Of a stretch of DNA of 47,123 bases, positions 26,862 through 35,494 are shown piece after piece; within the stretch, counting starts at the first letter, position 1; every line of letters begins with the position of its first letter. Where the stretch lies: positions 1-47,123 of the forward strand of contig NZ_PJZI01000040.1 in assembly GCF_002858805.1 (NCBI RefSeq), given 5' to 3'. A program made the position numbers and the translations under genes. The notes beneath the pieces are model-generated. The model searched no databases. It was given only the letters and a program-made list of their open reading frames with translations, and had not been told where the DNA came from. Origin of the DNA: Chimaeribacter arupi. GTDB taxonomy: Bacteria; Pseudomonadota; Gammaproteobacteria; Enterobacterales; Enterobacteriaceae.

Positions 26862-27298
26862 CGCTTATTTCCCTGCCCGGTCAGCGCGTTATTTCCCCCC
26901 GGCCTTTCCGTTATGTTTTGTTACATAGAAGTGAATTTATTCTGACAGCGCGGCAGGCATTATTGCGCCGTAAGGCAATTCCTAAAAAACAGGCGTCTCA
27001 TTCTCACCTCCGCTGGGCAAAATAAGTTCACCCTGATGCTTTTTAAATAAATTCACTTATAAAACAGTTAATTGAAAAAATATTCCCTGATAGCGGTTGA
27101 ATTCCGACCTGGGTGCCCTTAGGTTTATTAACAGCAGCGTGATTGCACTGAAAAATCATGACGCTGGAAAAGGAGAGGATGCCGCTGCCTATTAATGTGA
27201 TAGGCGAGACTGGGGCAATCATTTCCGGCAGATGTTTAAAAGGTTGCTATACTTAACCCGTATTGAATCCGCAACCGACAATCAAGAGGATAACTATT
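26862..27298. promoter_or_regulatory. dps upstream region
   Basis: About 440 bp between tam and dps with no well-supported gene. It contains the dps promoter (27247-27255). A short frame of 25 codons at 27179-27256 is preceded by AAAGGAGAGG, but it overlaps the dps -10 box and is not called. Confidence 0.7.
27247..27255 (+). promoter_or_regulatory. dps promoter -10 (sigma-S type)
   Basis: CTATACTTA, an extended sigma-S/sigma-70 -10 element (TATACT at 27248-27253) 46 bp before the dps ATG. It matches the E. coli dps promoter in sequence and predicts a ~39-nt leader. Confidence 0.8.
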
Positions 27299-27802
27299 AT
27301 GAGTACCGCTAAACTGGTAAAAACGAATTCTTCTGAACTCCTCTATACGCGTAACGATGTAGACGAAAACGTCAAAATTGAAACCATCAAGATCCTGAAC
27401 CGTCTGGTCGCGCAATTCATTGATCTGTCGCTGATCACCAAGCAGGCGCACTGGAACATGCGCGGCAGCAACTTCATCGGCGTGCATGAAATGCTGGACG
27501 GCTTCCGTACCACCATCACTGACCACCAGGATACGCTGGCAGAACGTATTGTTCAGCTGGGCGGTGTGGCGCTGGGTACCGTACAGATCGTTAACGATCA
27601 GACCCCGCTGAAAAGCTACCCGACCAATATCCACAGCGTACAGGAACACGTGAAAGCGCTGGCTGACCGCTACGCCGTGACCGCGAACGAAACCCGTAAA
27701 GCGATCACCCAGGTGCAAGACGAAGACACCGCCGACATCCTGACTGCGGCGTCCCGCGACCTGGATAAATTCCTGTGGTTCATTGAATCCAACATCGAAT
27801 AA
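27299..27802 (+). CDS. dps: DNA-protecting ferritin-like protein Dps
   Basis: A 167-residue Dps, the same length as E. coli Dps. It forms a dodecamer that binds DNA and oxidises Fe2+ with H2O2. Interface ferroxidase ligands are in place: His51 (QAHWNMRG), His63, Asp67 (HEMLDGF), Asp78 and Glu82 (LAERIV). The Lys-bearing N-terminal tail ([10 protein letters not shown]) used for DNA binding is present. The ATG at 27299 follows AGAGGA; upstream in-frame starts lie in the promoter leader. Stationary-phase expression is suggested by the CTATACT -10 box. Confidence 0.97.
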   Translation: MSTAKLVKTNSSELLYTRNDVDENVKIETIKILNRLVAQFIDLSLITKQAHWNMRGSNFIGVHEMLDGFRTTITDHQDTLAERIVQLGGVALGTVQIVNDQTPLKSYPTNIHSVQEHVKALADRYAVTANETRKAITQVQDEDTADILTAASRDLDKFLWFIESNIE

Positions 27803-27870
27803 CCGTTTTCGCGCCGCGCCACGGCGTAGGAATATGTTCTTTGATCGTGATGGCCTTTGCGCCAGCCAGA

Positions 27871-27900
27871 CAGGCAACCTTTGGGTTGCCTGTTTTTTTT
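27871..27900 (+). terminator. Rho-independent terminator of dps
   Basis: Perfect hairpin CAGGCAACC-TTTG-GGTTGCCTG followed by eight T. Confidence 0.95.
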
Positions 27901-28316
27901 GCCTGTTCACCCCGCCTGATACCTGCTCCTCCCCCACTGACGGCGCGCGTTACTAAGAATTATCTTAAATTGATAGGGCTTGTGAATGGATTCTTCATTA
28001 TTAATAGCGCAAAGCAGCTTTCACCCTTCTGCCATTCCCTGTAACGTTCGCCCCACTTTCTTTACGCTTATTTACGGATGCCCTAAAGGTGCCCGGCGGG
28101 GCCGTGGCCTGCGCCGTCGCGTAAACAACTATGATTTTTGTGCCTTTTTCCGGGCATTACATTGCACTAAATCAAATTATTATTTTCCTGCCGGTCCCGC
28201 TGCCCGTGTCGCCTCTGGGGGAACAGTTCCCGCCGGCACTTGGCCTGCGGGTGAGCCATGCCCTTTTTTATGCATGGCAGCCGCCCGGACTCTTTTTATG
28301 ACCTGATGGATTTCTT
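27901..28316 (+). promoter_or_regulatory. Long leader/control region of the kpsMT capsule operon
   Basis: This 416-bp region without a gene contains an RcsAB-type box (27954-27967), an adjacent -35-like TTGATA (27970-27975), and two leader hairpins: GGGAAC-A-GTTCCC near 28219-28231 and GCCATGC...GCATGGC (28255-28278). I found no recognisable JUMPstart/ops GGCGGTAGC element. Confidence 0.6.
27954..27967 (+). promoter_or_regulatory. RcsAB-type box upstream of kpsM
   Basis: TAAGAATTATCTTA, close to the RcsAB consensus TaAGaatatTCctA. It differs by one base from the box upstream of kpsF (41668-41681, read on the - strand). A TTGATA hexamer follows two bases later, a usual placement for an activator site. 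Confidence 0.7.
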
Positions 28317-29093
28317 ATGGCCCGTAGTGGACTGGAAGTACAAAAAGCGGCCGTCAAAGCGCTGTTTTTACGCGAGATAAAAACACGTTTCGGTAAATAT
28401 CGCCTGGGGTACCTGTGGGCGGCGCTGGAGCCGGCGGCCCATATCGTGATTATGCTGACGATCTTCGGCTATATCATGCATCGCACCATGCCGGACATCT
28501 CTTTCCCGGTCTTTCTGATTAACGGCATTATCCCGTTCTTTATTTTCAGCAATATCAGCAACCGCTCGATCGGCGCGATTGAGGCCAACCAGGGGCTGTT
28601 CAATTACCGCCCGGTTAAGCCTGTCGACACCATTATTGCGCGCGCCGGGCTGGAGCTGGTGATTTACGGGCTGGTGTACCTGTTATTGATGCTGGGGGTC
28701 GGGTTATTGGGTGAACAGTTTGCTGTGACCCGGCTGATTACCCTGATCGCCGTCTGGCTGCTGCTGGTGCTGTTCGCCGGCGGTGTCGGGCTGATTTTTA
28801 TGGTGGTCGGCAAAAGTTTCCCGGAGACGGAGAAGTTTCTCCCTATCCTGATCAAGCCGCTCTACTTCATCTCCTGCGTGATGTTCCCGCTACACAGTAT
28901 CCCCAAAGAGTACTGGCCCTATTTGCTGTGGAACCCGCTGGTGCATGTGGTGGAGCTGTGCCGGGAGTCGGTGATGCCCGGTTACGTCAGTGACGGCGTC
29001 AGCCTCGGCTACCTGGCGCTCTGCACGCTGGTGGTGCTGTTTATCGGGCTGGCACTTTACCGGGTACGCGAAGAGGCCATGCTGACGTCATGA
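28317..29093 (+). CDS. kpsM: Capsule polysaccharide ABC transporter, permease KpsM
   Basis: A 258-residue ABC-2-type permease with six membrane helices; typical KpsM length and motifs (LFLREIKTRFGKYRLGYLWA at about 16-35, 'FFIFSNISNRSIGAIEANQG' near 82, 'FISCVMFPLHSIP' near 183). With KpsT it exports Kdo-primed capsular polysaccharide across the inner membrane, handing it to KpsE/KpsD. It is the first gene of a four-gene + strand operon and overlaps kpsT by 4 bp (ATGA). Transcription is probably from the Rcs-boxed leader upstream. Confidence 0.95.
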   Translation: MARSGLEVQKAAVKALFLREIKTRFGKYRLGYLWAALEPAAHIVIMLTIFGYIMHRTMPDISFPVFLINGIIPFFIFSNISNRSIGAIEANQGLFNYRPVKPVDTIIARAGLELVIYGLVYLLLMLGVGLLGEQFAVTRLITLIAVWLLLVLFAGGVGLIFMVVGKSFPETEKFLPILIKPLYFISCVMFPLHSIPKEYWPYLLWNPLVHVVELCRESVMPGYVSDGVSLGYLALCTLVVLFIGLALYRVREEAMLTS

Positions 29094-29755
29094 TTACCAT
29101 TGAGAACCTGACAAAATCTTACCGCACCCCGGCCGGGCGTCATTACGTCTATAAAGACCTGAACGTGGTGTTGCCGGAAGGCAAAAGCGTGGCGCTGGTG
29201 GGCCGCAACGGCGCGGGGAAATCCACGCTGCTGCGGATGATTGGCGGTATTGACCGGCCGGACCACGGCCGGGTCGTGACCCACAAAAGCATCTCCTGGC
29301 CGGTCGGGCTGGCAGGCGGTTTTCAGGGCAGCCTGACCGGCCGTGAAAACGTGAAATTTGTCGCGCGGCTCTATGCCCAGGCCTCAGAGCTGAAAGAAAA
29401 AGTCGCCTTCGTGGAAGAATTTGCCGAGCTGGGCAAATATTTCGACATGCCGATTAAAACCTACTCCTCCGGCATGAAATCCCGCCTGGGGTTTGGCCTG
29501 AGCATGGCCTTCCGTTTTGACTACTACCTGGTGGACGAAGTCACCGCCGTGGGCGATGCGCGTTTCAAACAGAAATGCGCGGAGCTGTTCAAGGCGCGCC
29601 ATGCCGAATCCAGTTTTCTGATGGTTTCCCACAGCCTCAACAGCCTGCGCGAGTTCTGCGATGTGGCACTGCTGATCGGCCGCAACAATCAGGTCACGTA
29701 TTATGACGCAGTGGATGACGCCATTGCGGTGTATCAGCAGGAAGAGGGGCTGTAG
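29090..29755 (+). CDS. kpsT: Capsule polysaccharide ABC transporter, ATPase KpsT
   Basis: A 221-residue ABC ATPase of the capsule/O-antigen export type. Walker A GRNGAGKST (38-46), the signature YSSGMKSRLGFGLS near 125, Walker B YYLVDEVTAVGD near 144 and switch His in LMVSHSLNS near 180. It energises KpsM. Its ATG overlaps the kpsM stop. A 100-bp gap separates it from the large fusion gene downstream. Confidence 0.95.
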   Translation: MITIENLTKSYRTPAGRHYVYKDLNVVLPEGKSVALVGRNGAGKSTLLRMIGGIDRPDHGRVVTHKSISWPVGLAGGFQGSLTGRENVKFVARLYAQASELKEKVAFVEEFAELGKYFDMPIKTYSSGMKSRLGFGLSMAFRFDYYLVDEVTAVGDARFKQKCAELFKARHAESSFLMVSHSLNSLREFCDVALLIGRNNQVTYYDAVDDAIAVYQQEEGL

Positions 29756-29856
29756 ACGGCCCTTTAATTATTTTCCTGCAAGATAAAATTAATTCACAGC
29801 ATTAAATGCACGTTGCTTTATGCAGCTAATAACGTTAATTACTTTGGTATTTTGAC

Positions 29857-32800
29857 ATGAATGTTCTGTTTTACCTTGAGCCGGCCATTGAATTTGGAAA
29901 CCCGCTCTTTCGTTACGCCACATTAAGAAACTCCTTTCTGCCACAAATTAAATCCTTGCAACAGGCAGGCATGAATGTTGTTACTTTAATGGGGTTGCCG
30001 GTTGCCAGCCAATGCCTGGAAGATAGGCACGCACGTAATATTAATACGCTGGCTGTTATCGATCCTTTCGAATGGATGAAAGGTGAAAGTTATCTTACCC
30101 GTGCACAGCGTCACCATGATGAAGAGTATCATGAAGGTGAGGTAGAGAGATTAGGTGAGTTACTGACTCAGTCGCTCCCGGACGCCTTTACGCCGGATGT
30201 GATTATTGTCTGGGAAAGTCCGGCTAATTTCCTTAACACATTATATCCTCAGGCCAAAATCCTCTATCAGATGCCGGGCTTCTTCTCACGCCCGCCTTTC
30301 GGCCAATTGGTTTCTCTGGATATCGGGCTATTAAAATATGCGGCGGCTAAAACCTATGAAGGCAATGTTGTTTCCAATGAAGAAATGGATGCATTGCATA
30401 CTTTACGGTTGACAGAAAATCAATTTTTGCAGGCTGTTTCACCGGTAAAAGAGATTGTCGCCGATATTTATCATCGTTTCTCTAAAGTCGTGCTGCTGCC
30501 GCTGCAAATTGACAACTACTTTATGATAAACAGCGTCATCGGTAATCATAAAAGTCAATTTGATATCTTAGTAGATATATTAACGCGTTTGCCTGATGAT
30601 CATGCGCTGCTGGTCACGAATTATAAGTCTAAAGATGCACAAAGTGCCGTCTTGACTGAGCAAGGCATTACCTATCTGCGTAGCCGTTTCCCTAACTTTA
30701 TCTATCGTCAAGAGACGGATAACGTTCCCTGGGTTTCTCAATTCCTGGTGCCCCTGGTGGATGGTATTATTACTATCTCCTCCTCAATTGGTTTCCAGGC
30801 AGCATTTTGGCAAAAACCTTTGCTGGCATTGGGCCAGAGTCATCTTACGCCTTTTGCAACTGCGGCTACACTGGACGCCTTCTTAACACAAGCCGCCAGC
30901 CCCATTCCGCAAAACCGCGATAAGTTGATGTTAGAAACTATCCGTCATCAGCATTGTCCGATGAATTTCCTAGCAGATAGCCGCTATGCTGAGTGGTTGA
31001 AAAAATTTGTGGCCACCGGCGAATTGACGCCGTGGTGCGACCGCCCTGTCGGCCAAATGTTATTGGAAGAGCGCCGTGAAAGTCAGTTATTGGACGCATT
31101 AGGATATTTCAATAACGTACGAGGGGAATCCTCAATGGATCATTGCCACGAGCTTTCCCAGCAAATCATAAAACATGATATCGTCTCTTTCGATATTTTT
31201 GATACTTTGCTTTACCGGCCATTTAAATCGCCTACCGATCTTTATACCTTCATTAATCATGAAGCCCGTGCTATCACCGGCATTGCCACACTGGATTTCA
31301 AAACAGTCCGCCGTGCCGCAGAAAAAACAGCCTTCCTTGCTGCCATTGAGCGTGGCGAAGGTGAAGTAACATTTGAAGAGATTTATCAGGTATTGGCGGC
31401 AGACCTGGCGTTGGATGAAACCATCATGCGTCGCCTGATGCAGGCAGAAATGTCTGCTGAACGCGAGTTACTTTATCCACGCGTGTCCGGCTATAAAGCC
31501 TTTTTAGAAGCCAAGAGTTTGAAGAAACGTATCATCATCATCTCTGATATGTATCTTCCGGAATCTTTCCTGGCTGAAATTCTGGAAAAAAATGGTTATA
31601 CCGGTTATGAACGTTTATTTGTCTCCTCTACTTACCGTGCTAAAAAACACAGTGGTGTGTTGTTTGACCGGGTATTGGAGCAGATGCAGGTTGATCCCAG
31701 CCGCATCCTGCATATTGGCGATAACCTTGATGCTGATGTAAAACGCGCAAAATCACGTGGTTTAAAACCATTCCACCTGATAAAAGCGTCTGAAGTATTC
31801 GAAAAAAACAGCAACTATACGTTGCCCTGGTCTCGTGATGAAGCGCGCCATGCCCTTGACTGGCGTATGCTGCTTTCAATCGCCGGTAACCGCCTGCATG
31901 ACAACCCATACCTGCCTCACCGTAATGGCACAGTATTTGGGGGATCCCCCTGGAAGCTGGGCTACTACGGATTTGGCGCCTTACTCCTGGGTTATACTAA
32001 GTGGCTGTTGGAAAATGCTGTTCGCGATGGTGTGGAAGACCTCTATTTCCTGTCGCGCGATGGCAAGGTGATGAAAGCCGCTTATGACGCAGTAGCACCT
32101 CTTTATCCCAACGCGCCACGATCGCATTATTTACTTTGCTCACGCCGTGCCGTTAACCTGGCGAAAGTAGAAAATATGAGCGATATTCTGGATCTTCTGC
32201 ATGTCGATTTTGCGCACCGGGTCAGACTGTCACATCTGTTAAAACATCGCTTTGGGATTAATAGCGATATTATTCCGCAAGAGATCCTTAAAGAGCATGA
32301 TTATACGCTTGAAAGCCCGCTGACAGCGGCGGATATCCCACGCCTGGAAGCGTTATTTAACGATCTTCAACCGATACTGCTTGCCGCAGCGGCCGAGGAA
32401 CGTACCCACTATCTTGATTACCTGCAACAAAGCGGCATTTATGGCGCGACCAAAAATGCCATTGTTGATATAGGGTATGCAGGCACCATGCAGGAATCAC
32501 TGCATCAGCTGTCGGGCGGAGAAAAAGAGATTGGCGGATATTATCTGATGACCTTCCGTCAGGCCCTGAAGCGGGTGGCACAACGCAACCTGCCTGTTCG
32601 AGGCTATCTGGCTGAATTTATTGACCGGCATGATACTTACCATCCTTTCTGCCGCCATGTACCGCTTTATGAAACCTTGTTCAGCAGTGAAGATACGTCC
32701 TTTATCTGTATGACGCGGGACTGGGAAAAAAACCTTTATCCGGTCTTTATGGCTCGCTCGCCAATCGAAGCGCGCCGTGAAGAGGTCGTGTATAAAGTCC

Positions 32801-33354
32801 AGCAAGGGGCAATAGAATTTATTTCAGAGGTCGTCCGTATCCTGGGGCCGCGTTTTGATGCGCTGGATATCGAACCTAATAAAACCCTGCGTATTATGGA
32901 TAATTACTTCAATAATCCACATCCTCGTGATGCTGCTATTTTGTCAGGCGTCATGTTTGAAGATGCCTATGGCGGCACAGCTTATAAAACAATTTTACCG
33001 GATGTCAACGCGTTAGATGTGCCTTGCGTCTGGCAAAAAGGCCGGGAAGTGCTGCTGAAAGATCAAGCTATTAAACAGGCCCCGGCTCCTGCGCCGAAAC
33101 GTGCACCAAAGCCTGCTGCCCCGAAATCTGCAGCCGTACCCCCTGCCCCGGTGAAAGCGCGTAGTCATGCCGGAGCGCCGCCTGCGCCACGCGGGGTTAC
33201 ACACCATGTCATTCGCTGGGTAATGCTTAATACCCTTTCTGAAAAGAAAAAATATAAATTTGAACATAAACCGCATCTTTTCTTTAACGATGCAAAAAAC
33301 CCGTTACTGCGTAAATTGGGTAAACGTTATTTAAAAGGGTATAGCAACCTATGA
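29857..33354 (+). CDS. Capsule glycosyltransferase-like / HAD-like multidomain fusion protein
   Basis: A 1165-residue protein I recognise by parts. Residues ~1-400 resemble capsule-type GT-B/KpsS-KpsC-like transferases (VLLPLQIDNYF near 212; ITISSSIGFQAAFWQKPLLA near 307). Residues ~435-650 form an HAD domain: motif I SFDIFDTLLYRP (~445), motif II IIIISDMYLP (~561), motif III Lys in RAKKHSG, motif IV HIGDNLDADV (~620). Residues ~690-1070 continue with an HAD-like second lobe beginning YFLSRDGKVM (~730). A Pro/Ala/Lys-rich linker (~1073-1113) leads to a basic C-terminal tail. The DNA is visibly AT-richer than the flanks. It is the main serotype-specific gene and the best candidate polymerase; the reaction is unknown. 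Confidence 0.8.
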   Translation: MNVLFYLEPAIEFGNPLFRYATLRNSFLPQIKSLQQAGMNVVTLMGLPVASQCLEDRHARNINTLAVIDPFEWMKGESYLTRAQRHHDEEYHEGEVERLGELLTQSLPDAFTPDVIIVWESPANFLNTLYPQAKILYQMPGFFSRPPFGQLVSLDIGLLKYAAAKTYEGNVVSNEEMDALHTLRLTENQFLQAVSPVKEIVADIYHRFSKVVLLPLQIDNYFMINSVIGNHKSQFDILVDILTRLPDDHALLVTNYKSKDAQSAVLTEQGITYLRSRFPNFIYRQETDNVPWVSQFLVPLVDGIITISSSIGFQAAFWQKPLLALGQSHLTPFATAATLDAFLTQAASPIPQNRDKLMLETIRHQHCPMNFLADSRYAEWLKKFVATGELTPWCDRPVGQMLLEERRESQLLDALGYFNNVRGESSMDHCHELSQQIIKHDIVSFDIFDTLLYRPFKSPTDLYTFINHEARAITGIATLDFKTVRRAAEKTAFLAAIERGEGEVTFEEIYQVLAADLALDETIMRRLMQAEMSAERELLYPRVSGYKAFLEAKSLKKRIIIISDMYLPESFLAEILEKNGYTGYERLFVSSTYRAKKHSGVLFDRVLEQMQVDPSRILHIGDNLDADVKRAKSRGLKPFHLIKASEVFEKNSNYTLPWSRDEARHALDWRMLLSIAGNRLHDNPYLPHRNGTVFGGSPWKLGYYGFGALLLGYTKWLLENAVRDGVEDLYFLSRDGKVMKAAYDAVAPLYPNAPRSHYLLCSRRAVNLAKVENMSDILDLLHVDFAHRVRLSHLLKHRFGINSDIIPQEILKEHDYTLESPLTAADIPRLEALFNDLQPILLAAAAEERTHYLDYLQQSGIYGATKNAIVDIGYAGTMQESLHQLSGGEKEIGGYYLMTFRQALKRVAQRNLPVRGYLAEFIDRHDTYHPFCRHVPLYETLFSSEDTSFICMTRDWEKNLYPVFMARSPIEARREEVVYKVQQGAIEFISEVVRILGPRFDALDIEPNKTLRIMDNYFNNPHPRDAAILSGVMFEDAYGGTAYKTILPDVNALDVPCVWQKGREVLLKDQAIKQAPAPAPKRAPKPAAPKSAAVPPAPVKARSHAGAPPAPRGVTHHVIRWVMLNTLSEKKKYKFEHKPHLFFNDAKNPLLRKLGKRYLKGYSNL

Positions 33355-33407
33355 TCACGCCGTTCTTTGAATTGGCCCGGCGTCATATCGATATTGTCTC
33401 TCCGTAA
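33351..33407 (+). other. Possible 5' fragment of acetyltransferase frame ending in an in-frame TAA
   Basis: An ATG at 33351 overlaps the fusion-gene stop (ATGA) and opens an 18-codon frame, M-I-T-P-F-F-E-L-A-R-R-H-I-D-I-V-S-P, closed by TAA at 33405-33407. The very same frame continues directly into the acetyltransferase (33417 onward) without another stop. The tight ATGA coupling suggests this is the original start and the TAA a nonsense change. Confidence 0.6.
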
Positions 33408-33416
33408 GAAACGAAA

Positions 33417-34091
33417 TTGATTCGTCCGGCAGAGATGACGTTTGAGTCACCTATCTGGCTGGCCCGCGGACATTACGATGTCCGCTCTTTTGGCGCTTAC
33501 AGCTATGTGAGAGAAGATGCCTTAATCATGGCGACCGGCCGTATCGGTCGTTATTGCTCTATTGCACGGCGTCTTAATGTTGGTGAAAGTGAACATCCGA
33601 CCGGTTATTTCTCTACGTCGCCTATGTTCTATACCACCCGGTACTGGAAACGGCATCAAGAGACGATGTCATTTTATCGTCACCAGGCCGGAACTATTAA
33701 GAAAGCCGCAGAGATCTTTCGCCAGGAAGGTAAGAATGAAGGGCGTAATAGCATTGGTAACGATGCGTGGATAGGTGAAGGTGTGTCTATCCGGCGCGGC
33801 TGTAAGATTGGCCATGGGGCGATTATCGCCTCACGAGCAGCCATTACCCGTGATGTTCCGCCTTACGCTGTTGTCGGAGGAACACCGGCACACATCGTAA
33901 AATATCGGTTTGCGCCTGATATTATTGCCCGTTTACTGGCGTTGAACTGGTGGGATTATGATATCCGCAATGTGGATGGATTGGACTGGACGAATGTAGA
34001 AGCAACGCTTGGACGTCTGAAAATGCTGAAAGCGGCAGGCAATCTGCTGCCCTTAACGCCGGATCTTATTACCTGGAACGACGTTACATAA
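33417..34091 (+). CDS. Left-handed beta-helix O-acetyltransferase (CatB/xenobiotic acyltransferase type), capsule-associated
   Basis: A 224-residue hexapeptide-repeat acetyltransferase if started at TTG 33417; ATG 33435 is the alternative, and neither has a good ribosome-binding site. Family features: GRIGRYCSIARRLNVGESEHP with the catalytic-type His, a loop with SPMFY, then DAWIGEGVSIRRGCKIGHGA and AVVGGTPAHIVKYRF. It probably O-acetylates the capsular sugar. It is the last gene of the kpsMT operon. The same frame extends upstream through a TAA at 33405 to an ATG coupled to the preceding stop, so the gene may carry a nonsense mutation and yield a shortened or poorly translated product. Confidence 0.8.
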   Translation: MIRPAEMTFESPIWLARGHYDVRSFGAYSYVREDALIMATGRIGRYCSIARRLNVGESEHPTGYFSTSPMFYTTRYWKRHQETMSFYRHQAGTIKKAAEIFRQEGKNEGRNSIGNDAWIGEGVSIRRGCKIGHGAIIASRAAITRDVPPYAVVGGTPAHIVKYRFAPDIIARLLALNWWDYDIRNVDGLDWTNVEATLGRLKMLKAAGNLLPLTPDLITWNDVT

Positions 34092-34096
34092 TGATA

Positions 34097-34124
34097 ACCG
34101 GGCAGCATTATATTGCTGTCCGGT
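34097..34124. terminator. Hairpin between the convergent capsule operons, possible bidirectional terminator
   Basis: Stem ACCGGGCAGCA / TGCTGTCCGGT with a TTATAT loop (one G-U type mismatch), between the acetyltransferase stop (34091) and the kpsS stop (34135). Flanking T/A runs are short. Confidence 0.6.
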
Positions 34125-34134
34125 ATTTATGTGT

Positions 34135-35403
34135 TCAGGGTTTAAGCGATTTCCCTATATTACCTGCTTCATTACCCCACCTTTCAGACTGTTCCGGCTC
34201 TTCCCTCTTATCAAGAATAAAATGATAATTCTGCCCATAATACACCGCATTGATTTGGGTGGTATTTAACAGATAAGTGCGGAACCGTTGAAAAAGCTTC
34301 ATATCGGGTTTGAAATCCGATCCCCAGAACTGGTTCAGATGCCCCTGAAATGTCAGCCCACGCATATCGTAGAGCGCCCTGCCCATCACTTTAAGCGGTT
34401 TATTGTGGATAAGTGCGGAGATTCCGGCGGTGCTGTTGATGGTCACTACACCTCTTGCATGATTCAGCAATTCCGGCATCGGCAAATCATGCACATAAAA
34501 TACCCGTTGGCTGACTTTATACTGCTCGCTCAGGCGACGAATCAGCGGCCCATAAAGCCGGTGTCCGCGATCCATAGGATGATGCTTGATGACCAGTGTT
34601 TGGTCTGCCGGAGCTTTTTTGGCAAAGGAATAAATCACATCGTTAATATAATCACGGACATCATGATAAGGGCTATGGTGACGGATTTGGCTGTCATTAT
34701 AAACCTGCAGGATAGCCAGATAATAGCGCTGATCTAATGTGGTGCACAATTGTGGCAAAATACCGCGCTGACGGAACCCATACCAATATTTCCGGCACGC
34801 TGCCCTCATCCAGCAACGCGCTTCATAAGTGGGGGAAAAGGATTTATGGTGCCGGTATTCCGGAAACTGCTTGCGATACCACTTACCCATTAAATAATAG
34901 AGAATGGCATGACCTGCCCTCAATGAAAAAGAGGGAGAAAGATCGGTAACGTCCATAGATATCTGGGGAGGTAATTGCCGGTAGAACTCTCCCTCACGCG
35001 GTATGCCGGAAAAGGCATTGACGCCCCCTTGCTCTACAGTAATAAAGTGCGGCCGGAGGTAGCCCTCTTCAAACGCCAAAAAACGGATCCCTTTTGCCTG
35101 TGCCCAACGCTTTGCTTCACGGTGCAAGGGGCGGCAATCACCAAAGCAGAGTATCGTGTCAAAGTCATAATGACGATAGACCTCTTTCAGCCAGCCGGGA
35201 AACTCTTTGGGGGTGGCCCGATAAGGAAGCACCGTGCGTTGGCGGCAATAAAACTGATCGCCCCCATTAAACACCACATTGACAGTCTCCCGCCCAAGCG
35301 TTTCCAGCCACTGTGCCACATCACTGAAAAATGGGCCCATTGGTCCTTGCAATAGCAGGTATTTCTTACCAGAAAGTAATAACGTGAGGGCGCTATTTTC
35401 CAT
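34135..35403 (-). CDS. kpsS: Capsule Kdo transferase KpsS
   Basis: A 422-residue KpsS-type enzyme that adds the first beta-Kdo of the poly-Kdo linker to the lysophosphatidylglycerol anchor of group 2 capsules. Recognisable segments: LLLQGPMGPFFSDVAQWLE at the N-terminus, NVVFNGGDQFYC, ILCFGDCRPLHREAKRWA near 100, FEEGYLRPHFITVE near 125, VIKHHPMDRGHR near 275 and GVVTINSTAGISALIHNKPL near 330. I chose ATG 35403 (MENSALTLLL). It is the last gene of kpsFEDCS, 91 bp after kpsC. Confidence 0.92.
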   Translation of the reverse strand: MENSALTLLLSGKKYLLLQGPMGPFFSDVAQWLETLGRETVNVVFNGGDQFYCRQRTVLPYRATPKEFPGWLKEVYRHYDFDTILCFGDCRPLHREAKRWAQAKGIRFLAFEEGYLRPHFITVEQGGVNAFSGIPREGEFYRQLPPQISMDVTDLSPSFSLRAGHAILYYLMGKWYRKQFPEYRHHKSFSPTYEARCWMRAACRKYWYGFRQRGILPQLCTTLDQRYYLAILQVYNDSQIRHHSPYHDVRDYINDVIYSFAKKAPADQTLVIKHHPMDRGHRLYGPLIRRLSEQYKVSQRVFYVHDLPMPELLNHARGVVTINSTAGISALIHNKPLKVMGRALYDMRGLTFQGHLNQFWGSDFKPDMKLFQRFRTYLLNTTQINAVYYGQNYHFILDKREEPEQSERWGNEAGNIGKSLKP

Positions 35404-35494
35404 ATACACCAACGTGAGAAAACCGGCCCCACTTTATGGGCCTTATTTATTATTCATGCCTTTAGCAGTGCTGTATTACGGCATGACCAGAGTA

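Noticed and set aside
28081-28316. Search for a JUMPstart/ops (RfaH) element in the kpsM leader
   Set aside because: No GGCGGTAGC-like sequence was found; GGCGGGGCCGTGG near 28097 is too different.
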